The notes below the pieces were generated by a model that worked only from the letters and a program-made list of their open reading frames with translations, made no database searches and was not told where the DNA came from. The position numbers were made by a program, and so were the translations under genes. Below, piece after piece: positions 15,870-24,471 of a stretch of DNA of 64,000 nucleotides; within the stretch, counting starts at the first letter, position 1, and each line of letters starts with the position of its first letter. Origin of the DNA: Bog-756 sp038210245 (GTDB taxonomy: Bacteria; Actinomycetota; Acidimicrobiia; Acidimicrobiales; RAAP-2); the NCBI GenBank assembly GCA_038210245.1, contig JBBQWW010000009.1:1-64000 (forward strand), given 5' to 3'.

Positions 15870-17008
15870 CCCCTCCAGGCCGAGGCGCCGGTGGGGACGG
15901 GACGGCCCCGCCGGGAGCCCCGTCGAGCAGTGCCCCCCTCGTGCACCCGGCCCTGCACACGCCGTTCTGCGACCTGGTCGGCGTCCGGTACCCCATCGTC
16001 CAGACGGGCATGGGCTGGGTGGCCGGACCCCGACTGGTGGCCGCCACCGCCGAGGCCGGAGGACTGGGCATCCTGGCGTCGGCCACCATGACCTTCCCCG
16101 AGCTGGTCACCGCCATCGCCGAGGTCCGGTCCCGCACCGACCGGCCGTTCGGGGTGAACATGCGGACCGACGTGGCCGACGTCGGGGACCGGGTGGCCCT
16201 GATGATCGAGAACGGGGTGCGGGTGGCCAGCTTCGCCCAGGCCCCGAAGCCCGACCTGGTCACCCGGTGTCGCGACGCCGGGTTGGTGGTCATGCCCACC
16301 ATCGGCGCCCGTCGCCACGCCGAGAAGGTGGCCGGTTGGGGTGTCGACGCAGTCATCGCCCAGGGTGGTGAGGGCGGGGGCCACACCGGTACGGTTCCCA
16401 CCTCGCTGCTCACCCCGGCCGTCGTCGACGCCGTGGGTGACCGGGTCCAGGTCATTGCGGCCGGGGGCTTCTTCGACGGGCGGGGCCTGGTGGCGGCCCT
16501 GGCCTACGGCGCCTCGGGTATCGCCATGGGTACACGGTTCCTTCTGACCCAGGAGAGCCGGGTGCCCGACGAGGTCAAGCAGGTCTACCTGGGGACGCCG
16601 GTGACCGGCACGGTGGTCTCCACCGCCGTGGACGGTGCTCCCCAGCGGGTCATCCGCACCCAGTTGGTCGATCGGCTCGAGAAGTCCAGCTGGGTGCAGA
16701 ACCTGCCCAGGGCCCTGGCCAACGCCCACGCCTTTCGCCGCGAGACCGAGACATCCCTCCCTGCCCTGGTCAAGGAAGGTCGGGCACTCAAGCAGGGCAA
16801 CGAGCTGTCGTGGCCCCAGGTGGTGATGGCGGCCAACGCCCCCATGATGACCAAAGCCGCCCTGGTGGATGGTCGCACCGACGTGGGCATCCTGCCCACC
16901 GGCCAGGTGGTGGGTGAGATCGCCGAGCTGCCCACCGTGGCCGAGCTGATCGCCCGCATGGTGGCGGAAGCCACTGCCGTTCTGGACCGATTGGCTGGGT
17001 CGGCCTGA
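15866..17008 (+). CDS. ipdC: IpdC-like FMN-dependent reductase (nitronate monooxygenase family)
   Basis: 380 aa from ATG 15866 (overlapping the ipdB stop); the frame is open upstream but only as a shadow of ipdB. A ~35-residue variable N-terminus precedes the TIM barrel: VGVRYPIVQTGMGWVAG, GGLGILASATM, FGVNMRTD, then the FMN-phosphate-binding AQGGEGGGHTG and AAGGFFDGRGL blocks. In mycobacteria IpdC (Rv3553) reduces an early HIP-CoA ring intermediate with FMN. Gene order echA20-ipdA-ipdB-ipdC matches that in M. tuberculosis, which supports this over a generic nitronate monooxygenase. Confidence 0.85.
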   Translation: MTPPGRGAGGDGTAPPGAPSSSAPLVHPALHTPFCDLVGVRYPIVQTGMGWVAGPRLVAATAEAGGLGILASATMTFPELVTAIAEVRSRTDRPFGVNMRTDVADVGDRVALMIENGVRVASFAQAPKPDLVTRCRDAGLVVMPTIGARRHAEKVAGWGVDAVIAQGGEGGGHTGTVPTSLLTPAVVDAVGDRVQVIAAGGFFDGRGLVAALAYGASGIAMGTRFLLTQESRVPDEVKQVYLGTPVTGTVVSTAVDGAPQRVIRTQLVDRLEKSSWVQNLPRALANAHAFRRETETSLPALVKEGRALKQGNELSWPQVVMAANAPMMTKAALVDGRTDVGILPTGQVVGEIAELPTVAELIARMVAEATAVLDRLAGSA

Positions 17009-17096
17009 GACGCTTAGGGCGGTCCATGGCCCAGGGCGACCGTGCCGACCACCTCCCCGTGACCAGCCGATCGCCGGTCCAATCGGGGTCGGTTGC

Positions 17097-17102
17097 TACT
17101 AT
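17097..17102 (+). promoter_or_regulatory. -10 element before the P450 gene
   Basis: TACTAT, 9 nt before the GTG start. The predicted transcript would have a leader of only about 2 nt. No ribosome binding site intervenes. Confidence 0.4.
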
Positions 17103-17111
17103 CCACCTCCA

Positions 17112-18359
17112 GTGAATCCCTCGGCGGCTGCTCCGACCAGCTTCCACGCTGACTTCGATCTGCTCGATCCCGAGTGGAATGTCGATCCCTACCCGCACTA
17201 CCGGGAACTCCGCCGGAACGCCCCGATCCACCGCAGCCAGATGGGCGACATGGGATTTTGGGTGGTGGCCCGCCACGCCGACTGCCTGGCCATGCTCCGC
17301 GACCGTCGCGTGAGCTCCGACACGTTGAACGTCCCCGAGGGTTTCCGTCGGCCCATCGGTGACGATCCCGTTGCTGCGGCCCGCCTCGATATGCGGCCGT
17401 TCCTGTTTCGGGACCCCCCGGACCACACCAGACTGCGCGGCCTGTTGGTCAAGGCTTTCACCCCCAGGGTCGTCGAGTCGCTCCGGGACCGAACCCAGCA
17501 GATGGTCGATGAACTCCTCGATGAGATCCTCGAGGCCGGGGAGGTCGATCTCCTTGAGGACTTTGCTTCCCCGCTGCCCGTACGGGTCATCTGCGACCTT
17601 CTGGGCGTCCCAGCTGCGGACTGGGGCCGATTCCGGATCTGGTCGGACGACATGGCTCGGGGGCTCGACCCTGACTTCCTGCTTTCGGATGAGATCGTTG
17701 CCGATCGCGATGCCGCCGTGGTACAGTTCGCCGGCTACTTCTACGAGTTGTTGGCCCACCGCCGAAAGCACCTCGGGCACGATCTACTGAGCCGGCTCAT
17801 CGAGGTAGAGGAAGGGGGTTCGGTCCTCACCGAAGCGGAGATGCTCTCGACCTGCATCCTGCTCCTCGTGGCTGGACACGAGACCACCACCATCCTGCTC
17901 TCCGGCGGCACCCTGGCCCTTCTCCGCAACCCGGACCAGATGAAGCTGTTCAGTGCCGATCCGGAGGCGCAGCGTGGCGGCATCGAGGAGATGCTCCGGT
18001 TCGTCACTCCGGTGCAGATGACAGCGCGAGCCATGACCGAGAACTGCGAATTCGGTGGGGTGCGATTCGCCCGGGGGGACTACGCCATCCTACTTCTGGC
18101 CTCGGCCAACCGCGACGCCGAGGTGTTCGAGGATCCCGAACTGTTTGACATCACCCGGACGCCGAACAGCCATCTGGGTCTGGGCTTCGGCATCCACCAC
18201 TGCCTCGGGGCACCCCTGGCGCGGATGCAGAGCCATGTGGCCCTGGCCACCTTGGTCCGTCGCGCTCCCCAGTTGACGCTGGCGACGGACGAAATCACCT
18301 ACAAATCCAACATCGTCATGCGATGCGTGGAGTCGTTGCCGGTGTCGATCCACGGCTGA
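17112..18359 (+). CDS. Cytochrome P450
   Basis: 415 aa, GTG start. P450 landmarks: RDPPDHTRLRGLLVKAFTP in the C-helix region (about 99-117), the oxygen-activating I-helix VAGHETTTILL (about 254-264), the ExxR-type helix EEMLRFVTP, and the heme-binding loop GFGIHHCLGAPLAR with C364 as the iron ligand. A soluble bacterial class-I enzyme needing ferredoxin and reductase, neither of which is encoded here. It follows ipdC by 103 nt with its own promoter. Steroid oxidation is suggested by the neighbourhood, but the sequence does not show the hallmarks I would need to call CYP125 or CYP142; substrate unknown. Confidence 0.9.
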   Translation: MNPSAAAPTSFHADFDLLDPEWNVDPYPHYRELRRNAPIHRSQMGDMGFWVVARHADCLAMLRDRRVSSDTLNVPEGFRRPIGDDPVAAARLDMRPFLFRDPPDHTRLRGLLVKAFTPRVVESLRDRTQQMVDELLDEILEAGEVDLLEDFASPLPVRVICDLLGVPAADWGRFRIWSDDMARGLDPDFLLSDEIVADRDAAVVQFAGYFYELLAHRRKHLGHDLLSRLIEVEEGGSVLTEAEMLSTCILLLVAGHETTTILLSGGTLALLRNPDQMKLFSADPEAQRGGIEEMLRFVTPVQMTARAMTENCEFGGVRFARGDYAILLLASANRDAEVFEDPELFDITRTPNSHLGLGFGIHHCLGAPLARMQSHVALATLVRRAPQLTLATDEITYKSNIVMRCVESLPVSIHG

Positions 18360-18526
18360 CACTGCCGTCATCTGCGATACAAGACCACGAGATGCCGTGT
18401 CGTTCCGAGGCCAGCAAAGTCCCATTCCATTGGGTGATTCAGTTTCGGCTCATTTCCGTATAGATGCGAGCGGCGTTAGCACTCTTCGAGGCGTCATTTC
18501 GGTCGGGTTAACACTGCCAAGAGCCT

Positions 18527-18566
18527 GATTGGCCATTGTGCCGCCAATCCAAGTGAGCAATAATCT
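18527..18566 (+). promoter_or_regulatory. Promoter with inverted repeat before the ketoacyl synthase gene
   Basis: TTGTGC (18536-18541) and TAATCT (18561-18566) form a plausible -35/-10 pair with a 19-nt spacer. GATTGG (18527-18532) and CCAATC (18544-18549) are exact inverted arms straddling the -35, a layout suited to a repressor site. The predicted leader is about 110 nt. Confidence 0.45.
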
Positions 18567-18573
18567 GGGGCAG

Positions 18574-18606
18574 CCGTACCTGCCACGGTTGCCGTACCTG
18601 CCACGG
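18574..18606 (+). repeat. 15-bp direct repeat with 18-bp period in the leader
   Basis: CCGTACCTGCCACGG occurs at 18574-18588 and again at 18592-18606, separated by TTG. The two copies are identical, which is unlikely by chance in 40 bases. They lie just downstream of the predicted -10. They could be a binding site repeated on the same face of the helix or a leader RNA element. Confidence 0.7.
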
Positions 18607-18684
18607 AAGACGATCGAAGACCTGCCTGCATCTCGCACTCCTTGCTTCGGTCGTCGACTCAAAGCATCAGCAAGAGGAGCTCTC

Positions 18685-19905
18685 ATGTCGGAAGGCCTTC
18701 CGCAGTCTTCGCCGCCGTCGGTGCCTCTTCGGCGCGACCGGGGGTCGGAGATCAGCATCACGGGCGTGGGTGCGGTTACCGGCTACGGGTGGGGACGGAA
18801 GCACATGTGGGACGGGTTCCTCCTCGGCGAGAGCGCGGTGAAGCTGGTCTCCGGGTTGGGCGACTTCGTAGCCGGAGGCGAGGCCTACCTGTCGCTCATC
18901 AACGACGAGGGCGACCGACGTGACGGGCCGAGCCGGTTCATGCAGGCGTTCCGGTTCGCCGCACGCGAGGCCATCATCGATGCCACCGAACGAGGATGGG
19001 AACCGGGTCCCGTGGTCGGGGTGGTCCACAGCCTCGAAAAGGGCGACATGGACATGTGGAGCGACTTCTACCAGCACCCCGAGGTCAGGGTCAGGGCCAA
19101 GACCTGGGTGAACATGATGCCGTCCACCGTCATCACGCAGATGATGAAGGAACACGACTTCCACGGTCCGGCCATGTCGGTCTCAGCCATGTGCGCCAGC
19201 GCCAACGCCGGCATGATCACGGCCAAGTCGTGGATCGACTCGGGGATCGCCACCGATGTAATCCTGTTGGCGACAGACCTGTCCGGTCTGCCCCAGAACC
19301 TCCGTCCGTTCAAGGATCTCGGCGTGGCCGTATTCGACGCCCCTCCCTTCGACGCCTGTCGCCCCTTCCAGGAGGGCAGCCGCGGCTTCGTCGGCGGTGA
19401 AGCGGCCGTGGCCATGGTGCTGTCCAAGCAGCCGACCGGCTCCTACGCGTCGGTGCTCGGGGGGGCCATGACGATGGATGCCTACAACTTGGTGGGTGTG
19501 GCCCCCGATCTCACCGAGATGACCCGTTGCTTCCGCCAGGCTCTGGTCAGCGCCGGCATCAGTGCCGAAGAGGTGGCCTACCTCAATGCCCACGCTCCGG
19601 GCACCGCGGCCTGCGATGTCGCCGAGGCCCGGATCATGGATGAGCTCTTTCCTAACGCCCACGGCGTCTACTCGGTAAAGCCCCTGGTCGGCCACTGCCA
19701 GTCGGCCGCGGCGGGCGTGGAGACCCTGGCCACGCTGTACGCGTACCAAACCGGCTACATCCCGGCCCCTCCCCGGGTGGCCCCTGGTCACCCCAAGCTG
19801 GTCGATGGACGAACTCCCAGCGTGCCGGGGGTAACGCTCAAGTCCTCGATCGGAATGGGCGGTTACAACACCGTCGTGGTGATGGCCGAACCCGACTACG
19901 CCTGA
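18685..19905 (+). CDS. Orphan beta-ketoacyl-ACP synthase family protein
   Basis: 406 aa from ATG 18685, chosen for the AGAGGAGC Shine-Dalgarno sequence at 18672-18680. KAS II-like condensing-enzyme fold with the Cys-His-His triad: C170 (VSAMCASANAG), H303 (LNAHAPGTAACD, the NAHGTGT site) and H337 (KPLVGHCQSAAAG, with K332). The sequence around each is divergent from FabF (M-C-A instead of A-C-S/A; N-A-H-A-P-G). It stands alone without acyl carrier protein or other synthesis genes, so it could be a polyketide/aryl-polyene-type or lipid-modifying condensing enzyme; the exact role is unknown. Confidence 0.8.
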   Translation: MSEGLPQSSPPSVPLRRDRGSEISITGVGAVTGYGWGRKHMWDGFLLGESAVKLVSGLGDFVAGGEAYLSLINDEGDRRDGPSRFMQAFRFAAREAIIDATERGWEPGPVVGVVHSLEKGDMDMWSDFYQHPEVRVRAKTWVNMMPSTVITQMMKEHDFHGPAMSVSAMCASANAGMITAKSWIDSGIATDVILLATDLSGLPQNLRPFKDLGVAVFDAPPFDACRPFQEGSRGFVGGEAAVAMVLSKQPTGSYASVLGGAMTMDAYNLVGVAPDLTEMTRCFRQALVSAGISAEEVAYLNAHAPGTAACDVAEARIMDELFPNAHGVYSVKPLVGHCQSAAAGVETLATLYAYQTGYIPAPPRVAPGHPKLVDGRTPSVPGVTLKSSIGMGGYNTVVVMAEPDYA

Positions 19906-20008
19906 CCCGTTCGGCCGCAATGTGGCTCGTCGGCCCCGGCGGAGCGACGCGTGGCTGGCCGAGGCCGCATCCACTCGCCGCAGTCCGTACCTAAAGCCGG
20001 ACAGGTAA

Positions 20009-23000
20009 ATGCCGATACAAGGGTCTATGGCTAGAACGAGCAGCTTTGGTGATCGGCGCTCAAAACTCTCGTTCGATCGAGTAGAGCAGGGTGATTCGGA
20101 CTTCTCTGACCGCACCCTCGAGATCCCGGCCGAGATCGACCTGGCCGCCAAGCAGTTCCGGTCGGTCACCTGGGTCTACGACACCGTCCACGACACCGTG
20201 ATCTGGTCGCGACCCATCGAGGAGCTGTTCGGGTTCTCCGAGGGAGTCTCGGGATTCACCATCCTCTACGACCAGCCCCAGCTCGTCGACGCCTCCGCTC
20301 CGCTCCACGAGCCCTTCGGCACCGGCGCCTGGTCCACCGACCCCATCCAGTTCGCCAGCAGTGACGACCTGGCCACCGCGCTTCTAGCCCCGGTCCTGGC
20401 CCCGATCCGGGCCGGTGCGCCTCTGGTCGACATGGATCTCCGCATCACCGTGTCTTGCCCCGACGCCTCTGAACACCACCTGGTCGTCCGGGCCTCGTAC
20501 ATGAGCCGGCCGGATGCCCCAGATGACCGCACCGACTCGTTCTATGCCGGGGTGGTGGTGGACATCACCGCCCAAGGCCGCTTCGAGCAGGAACTCAGCG
20601 AGATGGTCGACCGATACCGGCTGCTCACTGAGGTCTCGCCCGACGTCGTCTTCGTGCACCAGAACGGCCTCCTCGTCTACGGCAACCGTGCCGCCGCCCG
20701 TCTGATGGGTGCCGGGTCTACCGAGGAGGAGTACCGCCAGACAGTGGCCGAGCACTACGGCCGGCCGGTGACCGACTTCATGCACCCGGCCGACATCCCC
20801 GACCTCGTCGACCGCCTGGCCCAGCTGACCGAACACGGACAGTTCTTCGAGCATGGTGAAGTCCGCTCGGTGACGCCCAGCGGTGAGGTGGCGTGGATGG
20901 AAACCACCAGCATCCGGACCACCTGGGGTGGAGCGCCCGCCTACCAGGTCATCGCCAGGGACATCTCCGAACGTCGAGCGGCCGAGGCGGCAGACCGGTA
21001 CCGGGCCAGCCTGGTGGCCCACGTCTCCGACGCCATCATCGGCATCGACGCCGAGGGGAAGATCGAGAGCTGGAACGAGGCCGCCCGCACCCTCTACGGC
21101 TGGACTGAAGAGGAAGTGTCGGGCCTGTCCATCGCCGCCGTGGTCACGGCCAACCGCACCGACAGCGCCGCCGTGCTGGAGCGGGGCCAACGCTCCCACC
21201 ATCGCAAGGACGGGTCCGAGGTCGAGGTGCTCGTCTCCATCGACCCCCTGATCGACGACGACACCCAGCCCTCGGGCTGGGTGGTGGTGTGCACCGAACT
21301 GACCGACGCCCGTCAGGCCGAGGCTGGCCGCCGGGCCGCTGAGGAGCGGTACGAGGCCGTGGTGGCCTCCCTCAGCGAGGGGATCGTACTATTCGACGAG
21401 CACGGCACCGTCTCGGCCCACAACGAGGCCGCCGCCCGCATCCTCGGGGACCGCCTCGACTCGGGCTCCAGCCACCAGATCTTCACCGGGTCGTCCATCG
21501 CCATCGAGGCCAACGGACACCCGATGTCGGCCGCCTCCTTCCCGCACGCCGTCACCCTGGCCACCGGCGTGTCCCAGGACGACCTGATCATCGGCGTGAC
21601 CGACGGCAGCGGTCGGCGCCAGTGGCTGTCACTCAGCTCGCGACTGCTCTCCGGTGCCGGGCAGAACGAGTCCCCCATGGTGGTGTGCTCGTTCACCGAC
21701 GTCACCGACCGGAAGGCCGCCGAGGCCCAGCTGCACTGGCTGGCCTACCACGACTCGCTCACCGGTCTGGGCAACCGCTCCCTGTTCAACGACGAGTTGG
21801 AGCGGGAGCTGCTGGTGTCCATGCAGCGCGGCACCAACCTGGCCGTCCTCTTCATCGACCTCGACCGGTTCAAGTTGGTCAACGACTCGTTCGGTCACGC
21901 CAGCGGCGATGAGGTCCTGCTGGCCCTGGCCCAGCGGTTCAAGTCGGCGGTCCGCGGGGGCGATGTGGTGAGCCGCTTCTCCGGTGACGAGTTCGTGGTG
22001 CTGTGCCGGAATGTCCACGACGTCGATGTGGCCATCTCTCTGGCCACCGAGTACTCCCGCCTGCTGTCCGACCCGGTGCAGCTGTCCACCGGGCGGAACG
22101 TGGTCGTCACCTGCAGCGTGGGCATCGCCTTCGTCATGCGGGGCCGTCAGTCGGCCCAGGACATCCTGCAGCAGGCCGATGTGGCCATGTTCCAGGCCAA
22201 GAACAAGGGCCGGTCGCGTGTCGAGGTGTTCGACGAGTCCCTGCGGGCCAAGTCCGTGGCCCGGCTCGAGATCTACGACGACCTGCGCCACTCCATCGAC
22301 CACGACGAACTGGCCGTGCACTATCAGCCCATCGCCTCGGTCAAGGACGACCGCATCGTGGCCATGGAGGCCCTGGTCCGTTGGCACCACCCGTCACGGG
22401 GGCTGCTCGGACCGATGGAGTTCATCCCCTTCGCCGAAGAGACCGACCTGATCTTCTCGCTCGGCCGCTGGGTGCTGCGCGAGGCGTGCCAGACCATGGC
22501 CCGCTGGCGCCGTGAGCTCCCTGGGGCCGAGGATGCCTACATCACCGTGAACCTCTCGGCCCACCAGCTGAGTGACACCGAGCTGCTGGACACCATCGAG
22601 TCGGCCCTGGCCGACTCAGGCCTTCCTCCCGAAGCCCTGGTGATGGAGGTCACGGAGAGCATGCTGATGAGCGACACCTCGGCGTCGATCGCCATGTTGG
22701 GCGGCATCCACGAGATGGGTGTGGGCCTGGCCATCGACGACTTCGGCACCGGGTACTCGTCCCTGGCTCAGCTCAAGCGGTTCCCGGTCAAGATCCTGAA
22801 GATCGACAAGTCATTCGTCGACGGACTCGGGGCCTTCGAGAATGACGAGGCCATCGTGGCCGCCATCGTCCAGCTGTCCAAGGCCCTCGGCCTGGTCGTG
22901 CTGGCCGAGGGGGTGGAGCGACCCGTGCAGCTGCAACGGGTGGCCGAGCTGGGCTGCGACCTCTACCAGGGGTATCTGATGTCCCGACCCACCCGGGCCG

Positions 23001-23128
23001 ACAGTGTCGACTTCAACAAGCATGTGAGTTGGAGCGAGGACGACGAGATCGAGGCCACGGCCACGGTCGCCGAGACGACCAGTGGCACCGAGTCGCACGC
23101 CACCGAGTCGCAGGCCGAGTCGGCGTAG
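20009..23128 (+). CDS. Multi-PAS GGDEF-EAL cyclic-di-GMP enzyme
   Basis: 1039 aa, no membrane segments. Domains: an N-terminal PAS-like region (about 35-190), three further PAS domains (about 195-325, 330-435, 440-570), GGDEF (about 575-740) and EAL (about 755-990). The diguanylate cyclase signature is S658-G-D-E-F instead of GGDEF; the inhibitory I-site RGGD lies exactly five residues before it and is intact. The EAL domain is canonical: E787-A-L, NLSAHQL, MEVTES, DDFGTGYSS, KILKIDKSF, AEGVE and YQGYLMSRP. It could therefore be bifunctional or a phosphodiesterase with a GTP-sensing GGDEF. The tail carries the short repeat TESHATESQAES. ATG 20009 is used; ATG 20027 is an alternative. Confidence 0.9.
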   Translation: MPIQGSMARTSSFGDRRSKLSFDRVEQGDSDFSDRTLEIPAEIDLAAKQFRSVTWVYDTVHDTVIWSRPIEELFGFSEGVSGFTILYDQPQLVDASAPLHEPFGTGAWSTDPIQFASSDDLATALLAPVLAPIRAGAPLVDMDLRITVSCPDASEHHLVVRASYMSRPDAPDDRTDSFYAGVVVDITAQGRFEQELSEMVDRYRLLTEVSPDVVFVHQNGLLVYGNRAAARLMGAGSTEEEYRQTVAEHYGRPVTDFMHPADIPDLVDRLAQLTEHGQFFEHGEVRSVTPSGEVAWMETTSIRTTWGGAPAYQVIARDISERRAAEAADRYRASLVAHVSDAIIGIDAEGKIESWNEAARTLYGWTEEEVSGLSIAAVVTANRTDSAAVLERGQRSHHRKDGSEVEVLVSIDPLIDDDTQPSGWVVVCTELTDARQAEAGRRAAEERYEAVVASLSEGIVLFDEHGTVSAHNEAAARILGDRLDSGSSHQIFTGSSIAIEANGHPMSAASFPHAVTLATGVSQDDLIIGVTDGSGRRQWLSLSSRLLSGAGQNESPMVVCSFTDVTDRKAAEAQLHWLAYHDSLTGLGNRSLFNDELERELLVSMQRGTNLAVLFIDLDRFKLVNDSFGHASGDEVLLALAQRFKSAVRGGDVVSRFSGDEFVVLCRNVHDVDVAISLATEYSRLLSDPVQLSTGRNVVVTCSVGIAFVMRGRQSAQDILQQADVAMFQAKNKGRSRVEVFDESLRAKSVARLEIYDDLRHSIDHDELAVHYQPIASVKDDRIVAMEALVRWHHPSRGLLGPMEFIPFAEETDLIFSLGRWVLREACQTMARWRRELPGAEDAYITVNLSAHQLSDTELLDTIESALADSGLPPEALVMEVTESMLMSDTSASIAMLGGIHEMGVGLAIDDFGTGYSSLAQLKRFPVKILKIDKSFVDGLGAFENDEAIVAAIVQLSKALGLVVLAEGVERPVQLQRVAELGCDLYQGYLMSRPTRADSVDFNKHVSWSEDDEIEATATVAETTSGTESHATESQAESA

Positions 23129-23153
23129 ATCCGGCCGCTCCGGAAGCCGTCGA

Positions 23154-24359
23154 CTACCCCAGCCGTTCGATGATGGTGGCGTTGGCCTGGCCACCGCCTT
23201 CGCACATGGTCTGGAGTCCGTAGCGGGCTCCGGTGCGCTCCATCTCGTTGAGCAGTGTGGACAGCAGGCGGGCCCCCGAGCCTCCGGTGGGATGGCCGAT
23301 GGCGATGGCCCCTCCGTTGACATTGACCTTGTCCATGTCCGGGTGGTGCTCCTTCTCCCAGGCCAGTACCACGGAGGCGAAGGCCTCGTTGATCTCGACG
23401 AGGTCGATGTCGTCCAGGGACAGCTTCGACTTCTCCAACACCAGGGTGGTGGCCGGGATGGGTGCGGTCAGCATGATGACGGGGTCGTTGGCGGCCACGG
23501 CGAAGGTGTGGAACCGGGCACGAGGGGTGAGACCCAACTGCCCGGCCCTCTCCTCGGACATGACCAGGACGGCGGCGGCCCCGTCGGAGATCTGCGAAGA
23601 GCTGGCCGCGGTGATCAGGCCGTTCTCGATGAACGCCGGGGGCAGGCTGGCCAGCTTCTCGTAGGTGGAGCCGGCCCGTACCCCTTCGTCGAAGGTCAGG
23701 GGACCCTCGTCGGCCGGATCGCCCTCGTCGGTGCCGGCCACCGCCACCTTGTCCACGATCTGGGCGCGGCGGGTGGCCAGGGGGATGATCTCATTGTCGA
23801 ACCGCCCCTCGGCGATGGCCCGCGCCGCCCGGTCGTGGGACTGGAGGGCGTAGCGGTCCATGGCTTCCCGGGTAATCCCCCACCGGCGGGCGATCTCCTC
23901 GGCGCTGAGCCCTTGGTGGATGAAGTCGAAGCGGTCGTGGACGGTGGGTCCGTAGGCCTCTCCGGGTCCATGGTCGGTGGTGGCCCCGATGGGCACCCGA
24001 CTCATCGACTCCACGCCGCCTCCGATCACGATGTCCATCGCACCCGACATCACGGCCTGGGCGGCGAAGTGCACGGCCTGCTGGGCCGACCCGCACTGCC
24101 GGTCCACGGTGGTGCCGGGCACGGTGTCGGGGAAGCCGGCGGCCAGAGCGGCGTTGCGCCCGATGTTCATGGCCTGCTCGCCCACCGTCATGGTGCACCC
24201 GTAGATGACGTCCTCCACCTGGGCCGGATCGAGACCGTTCCGCTCCACCAGGGCCCGGAGGGGCTGAGCGGCCAGATCCACCGCGTGCCACCCGGACAGG
24301 CGACCGTTCTTCCTCCCCACCGGGGTCCGGACGACGTCGACGATCACAGCGTTGGGCAT
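23154..24359 (-). CDS. Acetyl-CoA acyltransferase (thiolase)
   Basis: 401 aa, usual length for degradative thiolases. Active-site cysteine C89 in DRQCGSAQQA, H356 in AIGHPTGGSGARL, and second cysteine C386 in TMCEGGGQANA. It cleaves 3-ketoacyl-CoA to acetyl- or propionyl-CoA. Divergent from two acyl-CoA dehydrogenase genes across a 112-bp region carrying the palindrome at 24392-24418; co-regulation in a beta-oxidation or sterol side-chain pathway is likely. FadA5/FadA6-type roles are possible, but the sequence does not decide. Convergent with the GGDEF-EAL gene. ACAAT 6 nt before the ATG could be a leaderless -10. Confidence 0.9.
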   Translation of the reverse strand: MPNAVIVDVVRTPVGRKNGRLSGWHAVDLAAQPLRALVERNGLDPAQVEDVIYGCTMTVGEQAMNIGRNAALAAGFPDTVPGTTVDRQCGSAQQAVHFAAQAVMSGAMDIVIGGGVESMSRVPIGATTDHGPGEAYGPTVHDRFDFIHQGLSAEEIARRWGITREAMDRYALQSHDRAARAIAEGRFDNEIIPLATRRAQIVDKVAVAGTDEGDPADEGPLTFDEGVRAGSTYEKLASLPPAFIENGLITAASSSQISDGAAAVLVMSEERAGQLGLTPRARFHTFAVAANDPVIMLTAPIPATTLVLEKSKLSLDDIDLVEINEAFASVVLAWEKEHHPDMDKVNVNGGAIAIGHPTGGSGARLLSTLLNEMERTGARYGLQTMCEGGGQANATIIERLG

Positions 24360-24391
24360 GGGTCCATTGTGACCGATAGGCCGTGGTTGCC

Positions 24392-24418
24392 GGAAATCTG
24401 GCGGTGTGTCAGATTTCC
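24392..24418. promoter_or_regulatory. 9-bp-arm palindrome containing 15-bp site 2 (thiolase / ACAD divergent promoter)
   Basis: GGAAATCTG (24392-24400) and CAGATTTCC (24410-24418) are perfect inverted arms with a 9-nt spacer. The core CTGGCGGTGTGTCAG (24398-24412) differs from site 4 (CTGACGGTCTGTCAG) at only two positions. A plus-strand -10-like TACCCT (24421-24426) begins 8 nt after the core, nearly the same spacing as at site 3. Probable operator for both divergent transcripts. Confidence 0.65.
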
Positions 24419-24471
24419 CCTACCCTTGCCCCCGGCCCCAACCGGCCCAGCACCAGCCCAGCCCGAAACCG

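Larger units (their letters stand above)
18360..18684. other. Regulatory intergenic region before the ketoacyl synthase gene
   Basis: 325 bases with no gene and noticeably lower GC than its flanks. It contains an inverted repeat, a strong -10-like TAATCT, and an 18-bp-period direct repeat, described separately. The first ~150 bases after the P450 stop show nothing I recognise. Confidence 0.55.

Noticed and set aside
24406..24471. GTG at 24406 as the start of the acyl-CoA dehydrogenase
   Set aside because: It lies inside the operator palindrome and upstream of the likely -10, and the added residues (Pro/Gln-rich) are not part of the family.
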